A stretch of DNA of 64,000 bases from Geothrix fermentans DSM 14018 (GCF_000428885.1 NZ_AUAU01000012.1:1-64000); one strand, 5' to 3'. Counted from the stretch's first letter, positions 12,679-21,449 are shown. Program-made: numbers and translations. Notes: a model not told the origin generated them from the letters alone.

Positions 12679-13265
12679 CAGTCCGTGCCTTCCAGCAGCT
12701 GGGTGAGGAAGCTCTCCGCGAAGTCGTCGGCGAGGCTCTCCAGCACCTGGAGCTCGCGGCTGTCGAAGCTGGCGAAGTTCTGGTCCACACGGTACTGGTT
12801 CGAGAAGGTCAGGCCCCGGCGGGACAGCACCACCGCGCCCGTCTGGCCATCCAGCAGCTCCACGCTGGCCACCACGGCCACCTCCACCCGCGAGGCGGAC
12901 CCGGCGCTGGCCTTGAGCCGGTCATTGCCCAGGGAGAGCCCCAGGGCGCGGGAGTTGTAGCCTTCGAGTGTCCCCTGCAGCACCCAGCGGGAGGGCTCGC
13001 CCGTCCCCACCAGGCGCCAGGGGCTCGCCGCCACGATGCGGTTCTCCAGGGCCTTGGTGAAGCGGTCCTCCAGCCCCAGCCGCGGCGTCAGGTTGCGGAA
13101 CCGCGCCAGGCGGATGGTCTCCCCCTGCTTCGCCCACGCCGCCGTCCGGGGCTGCCGGTCCAGGCGGTGATAGCCGCAGCCCAGGGCAGCCACAAGGACC
13201 AGAGGCGGAAGTACGAATCGGAACGCAGAGGACACAGTGATCCTACGGATGGTAGATGCCCACAT
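12678..13265 (-). CDS. lptE: LPS-assembly lipoprotein LptE
   Basis: LptE plugs the LptD barrel in the outer membrane and helps deliver lipopolysaccharide to the surface. The product (195 aa) has a hydrophobic signal ending in LVAALGCGYH, with Cys30 a plausible lipidation site although the -3 residue is Ala rather than Leu. The body has the family pattern IRLARFRNLTPRLGLEDRFTKALENRI, as in the LptE 'N.T...gle..lt.al..el' region. It overlaps holA downstream (ATGA) and its start overlaps the 3' end of hpt by 23 bp; a shorter start inside is possible. The presence of lptE implies a Gram-negative envelope with LPS. Confidence 0.85.
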   Translation of the reverse strand: MWASTIRRITVSSAFRFVLPPLVLVAALGCGYHRLDRQPRTAAWAKQGETIRLARFRNLTPRLGLEDRFTKALENRIVAASPWRLVGTGEPSRWVLQGTLEGYNSRALGLSLGNDRLKASAGSASRVEVAVVASVELLDGQTGAVVLSRRGLTFSNQYRVDQNFASFDSRELQVLESLADDFAESFLTQLLEGTD

Positions 13266-13764
13266 AGGGCAGGTTGCGGAGCTTGCCGTCGAAGTCGAGG
13301 CCGTAGCCTACGACGAAGTGGTCCTCGATGGTGAAGCCGATGTAGTCCACGGGCACCTCCACCTTGCGGCGGCTGGGCTTGTCGAGGAGCGTGCAGATCT
13401 TCAGGCTGAGGGGCTCGCGGTCGTGGAGGAGGTTGCGGACCTTGAAGAGCGTGAGCCCCGTGTCCACGATGTCCTCCACCACCAGCGCGTGGCGCCCCTG
13501 GATGGAGCGGTCCAGGTCCTTGAGGATGTGCACCTCGCCCGTGCTCTCCGTGCCCGCCCCGTAGCTGGAGACCTGCATGAAGCTCACGTCGATGTCCAGG
13601 TCCATGGACCGCACGAGGTCGGCGAAGAAGGGGAACACACCGTTCAGTAGGCCGATCACCACCAGGTCCTGCCCCGCGTAGTCCCGCGAGAGCTTGGCGC
13701 CCAGCTCCTGGACCCGGGCCCGGATCTCGGCTTCCGTGAGCAGCGGGGTGATGCGGTCGCGCAT
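13243..13764 (-). CDS. hpt: Hypoxanthine phosphoribosyltransferase
   Basis: This purine-salvage enzyme joins hypoxanthine or guanine to PRPP to give IMP or GMP. It has 173 aa, the usual size. The PRPP-binding motif VVEDIVDTGLTL spans about 95-106, and the flexible-loop SSYGAGT is at 66-72. The start at 13764 is chosen over 13809 because CAGGAG lies 7 bases before it. The gene heads the hpt-lptE-holA run, with overlapping or near-overlapping ends. Confidence 0.95.
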   Translation of the reverse strand: MRDRITPLLTEAEIRARVQELGAKLSRDYAGQDLVVIGLLNGVFPFFADLVRSMDLDIDVSFMQVSSYGAGTESTGEVHILKDLDRSIQGRHALVVEDIVDTGLTLFKVRNLLHDREPLSLKICTLLDKPSRRKVEVPVDYIGFTIEDHFVVGYGLDFDGKLRNLPYVGIYHP

Positions 13765-13885
13765 GAAGGCTCCTGAGGGCTGAAGATGGACGGTTTTCAC
13801 CATTTCCATTCAACCCCAGATGGGCTTCCCGGGTCCATCCAGGGACGGCGTTTCCTCGTCACTGCCCCCGGCGCCGGAGCCTAAG

Positions 13886-14533
13886 ATGATGGCGGAAGCC
13901 ACCTTGAACGAACCCCCGTTTCCCCAGCCGGCCACCCGGGCCGCCGACCGGATCCCCGATCCGGCCTCGCCGTACCACACCCCCGAGGTGCTGGCCTGGG
14001 TCGAGGCCGCCCAGGGCGGCGACCAGACCGCCTTCGCCAGCCTGGTGCGCCTGTTCTCCAGGGATGTCTATGGCAAGGCCTTCTCCATCGTCCGGAACCA
14101 CCAGGATGCCGACGACGTCGTCCAGGAGACCTTCATCCGCGTCTTCCGGGCCCTGCCCGGCTTCCGTTTCGAGTCCTCCTTCCGCACTTGGCTCATCACC
14201 ATCGCCACCCGCCAGGCCCTCAACTTCCGCGAGCGCATGGCCCGCGACCACGAAAGCCTGGAGGGGCCCGAGGGCACCCTGGACCACCCCGCGCTCCGGG
14301 TCGAGGAGAGCCAGGCGGCCGCGTTCCTGGACCAGGAGGCCCGCCGGCTGCTGCACGAGGCCCTGCCCAAGCTGCCCCGCCGCCAGAAGGAGGCCCTCAC
14401 CCTGAAGCTGCAGCACGACTGGAAGTACGAGCAGATCGCCGTGCAGATGGGCACCTCCGTGGGCAGCGTGAAGGCCCACATCTTCCATGCCATCCAGAAC
14501 CTCACCCGCCACATCAAAGGAGGCCGGGCATGA
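13886..14533 (+). CDS. ECF-type RNA polymerase sigma factor (RpoE-like)
   Basis: The 215-aa product carries sigma region 2 (DVYGKAFSIVRNHQDADDVVQETFIRVFRALPGF, about 60-95; DDVVQETF is the core-binding signature). Region 4, the -35-reading helix-turn-helix (LPRRQKEALTLKL...YEQIAVQMGTSVGSVKAHIF), is near the C-terminus. No region 1.1 or 3 is present, as expected of extracytoplasmic-function sigmas. The start at 13886 is supported by GGAG 6 bases upstream; a longer frame from 13820 is possible. Its stop overlaps the start of the putative anti-sigma factor (ATGA), the classic sigma/anti-sigma arrangement. It is probably held inactive by that partner until an envelope signal arrives. Confidence 0.93.
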   Translation: MMAEATLNEPPFPQPATRAADRIPDPASPYHTPEVLAWVEAAQGGDQTAFASLVRLFSRDVYGKAFSIVRNHQDADDVVQETFIRVFRALPGFRFESSFRTWLITIATRQALNFRERMARDHESLEGPEGTLDHPALRVEESQAAAFLDQEARRLLHEALPKLPRRQKEALTLKLQHDWKYEQIAVQMGTSVGSVKAHIFHAIQNLTRHIKGGRA

Positions 14534-15036
14534 ACGCCGAGCCCCTTCCCCCTCCCGGAACCTGCGCCGCCGCCCTCTCGGCCATCGAAGCCGATCCCCT
14601 GGCTCCCGGGGCCGCCGCGGAGTCCCACATGAAGACCTGCACCGCCTGCTCCGAGGCCCGGGTGTTCTTCCTGGCCCAGGAGGACAGCCCGGAGGCCCTG
14701 GCGCCCGCCGGATACTTCGAGCGCCTCCCCGGCCGCATCCTCCGGAAGCTCCCCGCCCGCCCGGCGCTGCGCCACCGCCTGGGCCCCCTGGGCTGGGCCG
14801 CTGCGGCCGCCCTGCTCATGGCCGTGGGAGCCGGCGCCTTCCTGGCGGGCCGGGCCAACCGGACGCCCTATGTGGAAGCCACCCTGCCCGCCCAGCCCGG
14901 CCTCCTCGAAACCTCCACCGCCGACACGCCCTTCCACAACCACGAGGAGGAGGCGTCCCAAGTCCAGTCCCTCAGCCCCGAGGAAATGAAGGCTCTCCTG
15001 GAGCGCCTGAATTCGGCTCCGGCCCCGACGAGGTGA
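14530..15036 (+). CDS. Putative zinc-binding membrane anti-sigma factor
   Basis: This 168-aa product starts inside the stop codon of the ECF sigma gene. Its N-terminal part contains HMKTCTAC, matching the H-x3-C-x2-C core of zinc-binding anti-sigma domains, within the first 50 residues. One transmembrane helix follows (WAAAAALLMAVGAGAFLAG, about 97-115) and then a Glu-rich periplasmic tail. The layout, cytoplasmic sigma-binding domain then membrane anchor then periplasmic sensor, is what is known for RseA/ZAS-type regulators. The binding to the sigma factor is inferred from gene order. Confidence 0.82.
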   Translation: MNAEPLPPPGTCAAALSAIEADPLAPGAAAESHMKTCTACSEARVFFLAQEDSPEALAPAGYFERLPGRILRKLPARPALRHRLGPLGWAAAAALLMAVGAGAFLAGRANRTPYVEATLPAQPGLLETSTADTPFHNHEEEASQVQSLSPEEMKALLERLNSAPAPTR

Positions 15037-15040
15037 TCCC

Positions 15041-15547
15041 ATGGTCCGTCCCGCCTTGCTGTTGTCCCTCCTGCTGCTCGCCCCGCCCATGCGGGCCCAG
15101 GCCGAGGACGAGCGCCCCCTGGTCCGCTTCCGCATGGAACAGCTTCAGCAGACCGTGGGGCTCCCTGAAGACCAGGCCCGCGCCGTGGTGGAACGCTGGT
15201 CCCGCTATGACCGGGAACAGTTCGACAAGACGCAGCAGATCCAGCAGATCCGGCGCAGGTTCAACGACATCCTCATGGGGCCGGGCTCGGAGGAGGAGAA
15301 GAACGCCAGGGTCCGCCCCCTGCTGGAGCAGTTCGTGGACCTGCGCCGCCAGCAGGCGGACCTCAAGTTCAAGTTCGAGGAGGACATCCGCGCCCGCCTG
15401 AGCCCCGCCCAGCAGGTGCGCCTCATCACCCACGTGGAAGAGATGCAGCGGCGCATGGTGGAGGCCATCCGCCAGCAGCGCCTCGGCAACGTGGCGGAAC
15501 CGGGAATGCGGCCAGGCGCCGGGATCCGCCGGGGCGGCCGGAGGTAG
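15041..15547 (+). CDS. Spy/CpxP-like periplasmic helical protein
   Basis: A 168-aa protein with a cleavable signal peptide (LLLSLLLLAPPMRAQA) and an all-helical, charged body. It has a VGLPEDQARAVVERW segment and an LSPAQQVRLI segment near the C-terminus, the paired 'Lxx.Q...' pattern of Spy/CpxP-type chaperones and sensors. It follows the anti-sigma gene by 4 bp, so sigma, anti-sigma and this protein form one cassette. By analogy it may modulate the anti-sigma factor or protect periplasmic proteins; this is inference. The C-terminus is Gly/Arg-rich. Confidence 0.75.
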   Translation: MVRPALLLSLLLLAPPMRAQAEDERPLVRFRMEQLQQTVGLPEDQARAVVERWSRYDREQFDKTQQIQQIRRRFNDILMGPGSEEEKNARVRPLLEQFVDLRRQQADLKFKFEEDIRARLSPAQQVRLITHVEEMQRRMVEAIRQQRLGNVAEPGMRPGAGIRRGGRR

Positions 15548-15550
15548 GCC

Positions 15551-17266
15551 TCAGGCCTGGGGCGCCTCCAGAACCACGGGGATGACCAGGGGCCGGGTCT
15601 GCGTGGTCTTGCGGATGACCCGCCGCAGGGCCAGGCGCAGGGTGTCCCGCAGGGCCTCGTCGTCCTTGCGGACCTCCCTCGGGGCCTCTTCGTAGGCCTT
15701 GCGGGCCACGCCCGCCAGCAGCTCGGTATAGGCCTCGTCGTCGGAGAGCATCACGAAGCCGCGGCTGAGGATGGTGGGCTCCGCCACGAGGTCGCCGGTC
15801 TGGGGATCCACCAGGAGCGTGGCGAAGACCACGCCGTCCTCCTGGAGGATGAGGCGGTCCTTCACCACGCGGGCGTCCACCATGTGGTCCACGCCCTCGC
15901 TCACGAAGCACTTGCCCACGGGGACGGCCCCGGGCATGTCCAGCCGGTCCTTCCCGAACAGCCGCAGGCAGAGGCCGCCATCCAGCAGCGAGATGCGCTC
16001 CGGAGGCCAGCCCAGCGAGGCCGCCACCTTCCCGTGGGCCCGCAGGTTCCGGTAAGTGCCATGCACGGGCACCATCTGCGAGGGGCGCACGGCGCGGATG
16101 AGGTCCGCCAGCTCCTCGCGGCTGCCGTGCCCCGAGGCATGCACGGGCCCCAAGCCCTCCAGGGAGGCCTCGGCGCCCAGGCGCTCAGCCTCGTCCAGCA
16201 TCCGAGAAATGGCCACCTCGTTGCCCGGGATGGCCCGGGCGCTCACCACCAGGCGGTCGCCCGGCTCGATGGGCAGGCCCTTCACCTCCCGGCGCAGCAG
16301 GCGCGCGAGGCCGCTCATGGGCTCGCCCTGGCTGCCGGTGCAGAGCACGAGCAGCTCGTCGGAATCGAGCAGGTGGGCATCCTTGGGGTCCGTGAGGATG
16401 TCATCGGGGAGGGCCAGGCGCTTCAGGGAGCGGGCCAGGGCCAGGTTCCGGTCGAGGCTGCGCCCCAGCAGCACCACGCGGCGCCGGAACTCGTAGGCCA
16501 GGTCGATGAGCGTCTGGAGCCGGTGGATGTTGGAGCTGAAGGTGGTGACGAAGAGCCGCCCCTTCGTCTGCTCGAAGGCCGCCTCCAGGCCCTCCCGGCA
16601 GGCCGACTCCGAAGGCGAGCGGCCGGGGCGGCCCACATTGGTCGAATCCGCCATGAGCAGGCGCACGCCGGCATCGCCCAGGGCCTTCAGCCGGTCCATG
16701 CCCGTGAGGCGGCCGTCGAGCGGGTCCGGGTCGATCTTGAAGTCGCCGGAGTGCACCAGCACCCCCTGGGGCGTGTGGAGTGCCAGGGCGCAGGCGTCGG
16801 GGATGCTGTGGGTGACGGGGATCCACTCCACTTCGATCTCGCCGTCGCCCACCTTCACGCGGCCGTAATCCGGCACGGGGTGCAGCAGGCCCACATCCAG
16901 GCCGTGCTCGCGGAGCTTCCCCTCCACCAGCCCCAGGGTGAAGGCCGTGCCATACACAGGCACCGGCCAGCGCCGCAGGAAGTAAGGGAGCGCGCCGATG
17001 TGGTCCTCGTGGCCATGGGTGAGCAGCACCGCCTGCAGCCGGTCCGCGAAGGGCTCCAGGTAGGCGAAGTCCGGCACGATGGAGTCGATGCCCGGCTGGT
17101 CGTCCGAGGGGAAGAGCTGGCCGCAGTCCACCAGGAAGAGGCTGCGCGCGCTGTGCACCACCAGCGCGTTCATGCCGAACTCGCCGAGCCCGCCGATGGG
17201 GACGAGCCGCAGCTCATCGGGGGCCGGGGCCTCGGTCCAGCTTGTGAATTCAGGCGCGACGGGCAT
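15551..17266 (-). CDS. rnj: Ribonuclease J (metallo-beta-lactamase/beta-CASP RNase)
   Basis: RNase J degrades and processes RNA by 5'-exonuclease and endonuclease action. The 571-aa product has the zinc-binding signature HGHEDHIG at 84-91 (H84, H86, D88, H89) and VHSGDFKIDPDP. It also has the beta-CASP blocks DSTNVGRPGRSPSE and GSQGEPMS, and the VPVHGTYRNLRAHGKVA block, followed by the C-terminal domain. The start at 17266 gives the expected N-terminus LRLVPIGGLGEFGMN; a longer frame reading into rsmA on the same strand is not needed. Its ATG overlaps the rsmA stop by 1 base, so the two RNA-maturation genes are translationally coupled. It converges on the Spy-like gene with 3 bp between stops. 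Confidence 0.95.
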   Translation of the reverse strand: MPVAPEFTSWTEAPAPDELRLVPIGGLGEFGMNALVVHSARSLFLVDCGQLFPSDDQPGIDSIVPDFAYLEPFADRLQAVLLTHGHEDHIGALPYFLRRWPVPVYGTAFTLGLVEGKLREHGLDVGLLHPVPDYGRVKVGDGEIEVEWIPVTHSIPDACALALHTPQGVLVHSGDFKIDPDPLDGRLTGMDRLKALGDAGVRLLMADSTNVGRPGRSPSESACREGLEAAFEQTKGRLFVTTFSSNIHRLQTLIDLAYEFRRRVVLLGRSLDRNLALARSLKRLALPDDILTDPKDAHLLDSDELLVLCTGSQGEPMSGLARLLRREVKGLPIEPGDRLVVSARAIPGNEVAISRMLDEAERLGAEASLEGLGPVHASGHGSREELADLIRAVRPSQMVPVHGTYRNLRAHGKVAASLGWPPERISLLDGGLCLRLFGKDRLDMPGAVPVGKCFVSEGVDHMVDARVVKDRLILQEDGVVFATLLVDPQTGDLVAEPTILSRGFVMLSDDEAYTELLAGVARKAYEEAPREVRKDDEALRDTLRLALRRVIRKTTQTRPLVIPVVLEAPQA

Positions 17267-18075
17267 CACGATGGGAACACCTCCGGGTGCTGGATCAACA
17301 GGGCGCGGGTGGCTGACAGCCAGGCCGCGGGCGGGACGACTTCCGCGCGGAGCGCCGGCGCCAGCCCCGCCTCTGATAGGGACTCGGCGGGCAGGAGCCC
17401 CTGCCAGTTGTTGGCGAGGGTCTTCCGCCGGTGGCTGAAGGAGCGGTGCAGCACCGTGAGCAGGGCCCGGCGCTCGACCAGGCTGGGCGCCTCGCTCCGG
17501 GGCTCGAACTGCACCACGGCCGAATCCACCTTGGGGGCCGGGCGGAAGGAGCCGGGCCCCAGCTTCACCAGCCGGGTCAGCCGGGCGCAGAGCTGGGCCA
17601 GCACCGACAGCGGCCCGTAGGCCTTGGTGCCGGGCTCGCCCATGAGCTTCTGGGCGACCTCCAGCTGGAACATGAGGACCATGCGGTCCCAGGGGATGCC
17701 CTCCGTGAGCAGCCGCGCCAGGATCGGCGTCGCCGCGTTGTAGGGCAGGTTCCCCACCACGGACCAGGGCCCGCCCTCGGGCAGGGGCAGGCGCACCGCA
17801 TCCCCCTCCAGCAGGTGGAAGTGGGGCTTGCCAGAGAAACGCCCGCTCAACAAGGCGCAGGCCTCGGGATCCAGGTCCACGGCCCACAGGGGCCTTCCAT
17901 CCGCCAGCAGCCGCTCCGTGAGCACCCCGGGACCGGGCCCGATCTCCAGCAGCCGCGACGCCTTCGACCCCAGGGCCGAGCCCACGATGGTGGTGATGGC
18001 CCCCTCGTTCACCAGGAAGTTCTGACCGAGCCGCTTCTTTGCCCGGAGTCTGGGAAGCTGGGCGGATTCAGACAC
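17266..18075 (-). CDS. rsmA: 16S rRNA dimethyladenosine transferase RsmA/KsgA
   Basis: RsmA dimethylates two adjacent adenines in helix 45 near the 16S 3' end. The product (269 aa) shows KKRLGQNFLVNEGAI at about 13-27, the SAM motif LEIGPGPGVLTERLL, the catalytic NLPYNAATPIL and the C-terminal SFSHRRKTLANN block, all diagnostic. It is the first gene of the rsmA-rnj pair, with its promoter expected in the AT-rich gap to its right. Confidence 0.96.
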   Translation of the reverse strand: MSESAQLPRLRAKKRLGQNFLVNEGAITTIVGSALGSKASRLLEIGPGPGVLTERLLADGRPLWAVDLDPEACALLSGRFSGKPHFHLLEGDAVRLPLPEGGPWSVVGNLPYNAATPILARLLTEGIPWDRMVLMFQLEVAQKLMGEPGTKAYGPLSVLAQLCARLTRLVKLGPGSFRPAPKVDSAVVQFEPRSEAPSLVERRALLTVLHRSFSHRRKTLANNWQGLLPAESLSEAGLAPALRAEVVPPAAWLSATRALLIQHPEVFPS

Positions 18076-18265
18076 GATTCAGGTTAGCACGGCGATTCGC
18101 GGGTTCGGGGGAGCCAGATCAATCACGTATACTTTTTATACATATCCGTGGGCCGCAGCTCGATCCAACCGAGAAGAAATTACCTATCAGCTCGTTTCAC
18201 TTGATTTAGAATCAAGAAATATCCTCAACACAAGCCACCTATCCTTCTCTCACACCGAGGCGCCT
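18076..18265. promoter_or_regulatory. Divergent promoter region of rsmA-rnj and the minor pilin operon
   Basis: 190 bp, markedly more AT-rich than its surroundings, with no gene. Two dyads stand out: a GTATAC...TATAC stretch at about 18126-18140, and a perfect 17-bp palindrome at 18200-18216 (CTTGATT-TAG-AATCAAG). The latter lies 50 bp before the first pilin ATG and looks like an operator for a dimeric regulator. No sigma-54 (GG-N10-GC) element was found. Confidence 0.55.
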
Positions 18266-18958
18266 ATGGGATTCCGTCCCCGAGCTAGTTCCCCCCAGGG
18301 GGGGTACACCCTCATCGAACTGCTGGTGGTCCTGGCGATCCTGGCGATCGTGACCATGTTCGTGGTTCCGAACCTGGGGCCCAAGTCTCCCAAGGCTGTG
18401 CGTTCGGGCCTCCAGGACCTCAAGGCCTCCCTCCAGCAGGCCAGGGGTCTGGCCATGAGCACCGGGAAGAACCTCAACGTCCACATCGTCATGGCGGGGA
18501 ACGTGGCGCGGATGACGGCGGTGGACCTCAATGATGACGGCACCGAGAAGGCGCCCGCCCTCATGGACGTCGCCATCGGCCAGGACTGGCGCCGCTATGC
18601 AGACTTCACCACCAGTGACCCGCCGATCGCGGAGGAGGGGGGCACGGCCGTGAAGGATCTGGCGGCCCTCACCACCCTGGGATTCTCGGGCTGGGCCTCG
18701 CCCATCAAACCAGACGCCGATGCCACCTCCTACCTCGGATTCTCGCCGCAGGGCGCCCCCCAGTTCGTCGACAAGGGCACCAAGGCCCGCAGCGCCATCA
18801 GCGGCGGCACCTGGGTCGGCGTAAAGGGGCTGACGATCAAGGACAAGGGGCTGCCCTACGGCTGCGTCTTCCTGCTGGAGAACGGTCTCGTCACCGCCTA
18901 TTACAAGCCTGATGCCCTTTTGACCGACGCGCCCAACCAGTGGCAGAGGCTGGAGTAG
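18266..18958 (+). CDS. Type IV pilus minor pilin, GspH/FimT family
   Basis: The 230-aa product has a prepilin leader ending GG|YTLIELLVVLAILAIVTM (cleavage after about residue 13). The glutamate at mature position 5 that aligns subunits is present. The globular part resembles FimT/GspH pseudopilins (VRSGLQDLKASLQQARGLAMSTGKN). Minor pilins prime assembly of the pilus and are processed by PilD at the inner membrane. It is the first of five genes whose order FimT-PilV-PilW-PilX-PilY1 matches the minor pilin operons of other bacteria. Confidence 0.88.
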   Translation: MGFRPRASSPQGGYTLIELLVVLAILAIVTMFVVPNLGPKSPKAVRSGLQDLKASLQQARGLAMSTGKNLNVHIVMAGNVARMTAVDLNDDGTEKAPALMDVAIGQDWRRYADFTTSDPPIAEEGGTAVKDLAALTTLGFSGWASPIKPDADATSYLGFSPQGAPQFVDKGTKARSAISGGTWVGVKGLTIKDKGLPYGCVFLLENGLVTAYYKPDALLTDAPNQWQRLE

Positions 18959-18961
18959 CCC

Positions 18962-19504
18962 ATGACGGCATTCATCCCATCCCCCAGAACCCGCGCCCAG
19001 CGCGGCTTCACCATGGTCGAACTGCTCATGGCCATGGCCATCTTCGCCGTCGGCATGCTGGGCCTGGCGGCCCTCCAGGTCGTGAGCATCAGCCAGGGCA
19101 CCGGCGGCCGCCTGCGCGGCACGGCAGCCTTCCTGGCCCACAGCGTGCTGGACCGGGCCGCCAGCGAGGGTCAGGTCACCGCCGCCGAGCGCCAGGCGAA
19201 CACCAACGGCCTACCCAACACCACCACAGGGTGGGCCTTCCTCGGAGCCGCGGACGGCGCGGCCAAGGCGGACGGCGCAGCCCAGGTCTTCGACATCAAC
19301 GGGCGGCCCATCGATGCCGCCGACAAGGTCACGCCCCCGGTGTTCACCGCGACGTGGTTCAGCCGCGCCGGGACCGTGAACGTCGGCACCCGTACGGCCC
19401 TCCAGGAGTTCGTCGTGAACGTGACATGGAAGGAAGCCGACCCCAAGAAGGGGACCGCCCTCGACACCAAAGCCATCTCGGTGAGCCGCTATGTCCGAAT
19501 CTAA
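18962..19504 (+). CDS. Type IV pilus minor pilin, PilV-like
   Basis: The 180-aa product begins with a leader and the cleavage/helix motif RG|FTMVELLMAMAIFAVGMLGLAALQ, where Glu5 is present. The AVGMLGLAALQ extension is typical of PilV. It starts 3 bp after the FimT-like gene and overlaps the next gene by 14 bp. The C-terminal half is a beta-rich globular head without recognised motifs. Confidence 0.87.
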   Translation: MTAFIPSPRTRAQRGFTMVELLMAMAIFAVGMLGLAALQVVSISQGTGGRLRGTAAFLAHSVLDRAASEGQVTAAERQANTNGLPNTTTGWAFLGAADGAAKADGAAQVFDINGRPIDAADKVTPPVFTATWFSRAGTVNVGTRTALQEFVVNVTWKEADPKKGTALDTKAISVSRYVRI

Positions 19505-20747
19505 GCCCCATTCCCCCCAAGCCGGCTTCTCCCTGGTGGAGCTGCTCGTGGCCCTGGTGTTCACGGCCATCCTCACCACGGGCATGCTGCGCATCTTCGC
19601 CTCCAGCGTCAGCGGGTTCTACACCCAGCAGGAGTCCCTGGGGCTCCAGCGGGCCTCCCGCTTCGCCCTCAACCTCGTGGAGGAGGAGGTCATCCAGGCC
19701 GGCTACCTCTTTCCGCCCCGGAACCTGCGGGGAGAGCTGGCCGTGGGCACGCCTGCGGCCCAGCCCCCCGTCCTCCTGCAGCAGACCGACTACCAGCCCG
19801 TCTGGTCAGACCCCAATGGCACGACGGTCACCCTCGACAAAGTGGATGAGCTCCAGTTCGTCCAGGACCTGAACCTGGAAGTCGAGGGAACCTTCGCCGC
19901 CGACGCCGTCGAGGGTGCCGCCGAGGCCCTCGTGTCCATTCCCAGCGGCAAGGCGACTTTGGACAAGTACCTTGGTTCCTCCGATCATCCCCTGGTGATG
20001 GTGATGCTGGATTCGCAGATCCACCAGGTCGACATGGTCCGCATCAAGTCCATCAGCAGTGGCGGCAAGGTGACTCTGGATCCAAACAGCTCCGGCCTGG
20101 ATGCCTTCGGCAACGAGCGCGGGGGCGGATTCTTCTCCGGAATCTTCAACAACCTGCACAAGAAGGGCGCGCCCTGCACCTTCATCGCCCCGCTCCGCGT
20201 CGTGCGCTATGCGGTGGTACCCCGGGCCCTCGACCCCGCGGACCCGACGCACATGATCCCGTGCCTCGTCCGCCAGACCGCGCCCCTGGTCAAGAATTCC
20301 ATCTTCAAGCCCCTGATGGATCAGACCGCGCCGGACCAGGATCCCTCCTGGACCGAGCAGATCATGGTCGAGGGGGTGTCCGGCCTGAAGGTCGACATCA
20401 GCATCGACGGGGGGAAGACCTTCCTCCGCTACAACTCCGACGGGACGCTCAAGGGCGGCATGGACACCTGGGCCAACGTCTATGCGGGACTCGACGCAGC
20501 CATCAAGAGCGCCCTTCCCGGCACCAGCGTCCTCGCCAGCCATACCACCAAGGGCCTCGGCGACACCCTCGATCCCATGTGGACCAACTACCTGTCTGTC
20601 ACATTCCGTCTGGATGTGGAGACCCGCACCCGCCTGGCCCGGGCCGAGTACGCCGCCAACCAGGCGACGCCCACTCCGGCCTTCCGTACCAGGACCGTGA
20701 CCATGATGATCTCGCCCAAGAACTACGCCCTCGGGAGCATGCTATGA
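19491..20747 (+). CDS. Type IV pilus minor pilin, PilW-like
   Basis: This 418-aa product is large for a pilin but normal for PilW. The prepilin motif AG|FSLVELLVALVFTAILTTGML starts near residue 12. The body has Asp/Gly-rich loops and a C-terminal LSVTFRLDVETRTRLA segment as in PilW proteins. It overlaps PilV upstream (14 bp) and PilX downstream (4 bp), so the five genes form one operon. Confidence 0.86.
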   Translation: MSESKPHSPQAGFSLVELLVALVFTAILTTGMLRIFASSVSGFYTQQESLGLQRASRFALNLVEEEVIQAGYLFPPRNLRGELAVGTPAAQPPVLLQQTDYQPVWSDPNGTTVTLDKVDELQFVQDLNLEVEGTFAADAVEGAAEALVSIPSGKATLDKYLGSSDHPLVMVMLDSQIHQVDMVRIKSISSGGKVTLDPNSSGLDAFGNERGGGFFSGIFNNLHKKGAPCTFIAPLRVVRYAVVPRALDPADPTHMIPCLVRQTAPLVKNSIFKPLMDQTAPDQDPSWTEQIMVEGVSGLKVDISIDGGKTFLRYNSDGTLKGGMDTWANVYAGLDAAIKSALPGTSVLASHTTKGLGDTLDPMWTNYLSVTFRLDVETRTRLARAEYAANQATPTPAFRTRTVTMMISPKNYALGSML

Positions 20748-21394
20748 GAATCCCAGGATCCACCCGGCGGCATGAACGGGGCGGCATCGCGATCCTGCTC
20801 GCCCTCGTCCTCCTCACCCTCATGGGCGCCATGATCTTCGGTCTGGGCCGGGATTCCCTCCGGGAGATCGCCATGACCGGGAACGAATCCATCGGGCGCA
20901 AGGCCGCCGAAGCGGCGGACAGCGGCATCGACTGGACCATCATGTGGGGCATGGGCAACGGCACCAATACGGACCAGGCGGCCATCCGCACCGCCATCGA
21001 CACCCTCTCCCAGGCCATCGCCGATCCCACCCTCCGGGCTTCCGGAACCGACGGGACGATGAACACCCGGGGGACCGGATACATGAACGAGCAGACAGGC
21101 ATCCTGCGCGCCTACGTCTACCCGGCCTCCACCACCTCGGACCTGAACTTCTCGAACGCGGGTTACACCCAGTCGTCCGTGGTCCAGCAGGCCATGGAAC
21201 TCGAAGTCCGCTACCTCGGCCCCTATCCCCTCGCCAACACGGGCGCCCTGACCGCCAGCAAATCCAGCGGTGGCGGGGCCACGGGCGCCCAGCGCTACTT
21301 CTTCCTCGTGCGATCGACCGGGCGCGCCAACGTGGGCGACACAGGCCAGTCCTTCGCCGCCCGTCGCGACGCCATCGTGGACATCACGTTCTAG
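20744..21394 (+). CDS. Type IV pilus assembly protein, PilX-like
   Basis: The 216-aa product starts at the ATG that overlaps the PilW stop. It begins MRIPGSTRRHERGGIAILLALVLLTLMG, the PilX_N pattern, with the hydrophobic N-terminal helix. The next block SLREIAMTGN, then RKAAEAADSGI, is the typical PilX 'R.a..aAeagl' region. Role: minor pilin that helps place PilY1 at the pilus tip (family knowledge). Confidence 0.85.
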   Translation: MRIPGSTRRHERGGIAILLALVLLTLMGAMIFGLGRDSLREIAMTGNESIGRKAAEAADSGIDWTIMWGMGNGTNTDQAAIRTAIDTLSQAIADPTLRASGTDGTMNTRGTGYMNEQTGILRAYVYPASTTSDLNFSNAGYTQSSVVQQAMELEVRYLGPYPLANTGALTASKSSGGGATGAQRYFFLVRSTGRANVGDTGQSFAARRDAIVDITF

Positions 21395-21449
21395 CCTTCT
21401 CCAGCCATTCGGTTCCATGCCTTTACGAGCTTCCGCCCCCGGAGTTCCC

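Noticed and set aside
15551-17887. RNase J starting inside rsmA (778 aa)
   Set aside because: The N-terminal 207 residues are an out-of-frame reading of rsmA; the start at 17266 fits RNase J length and overlaps the rsmA stop.
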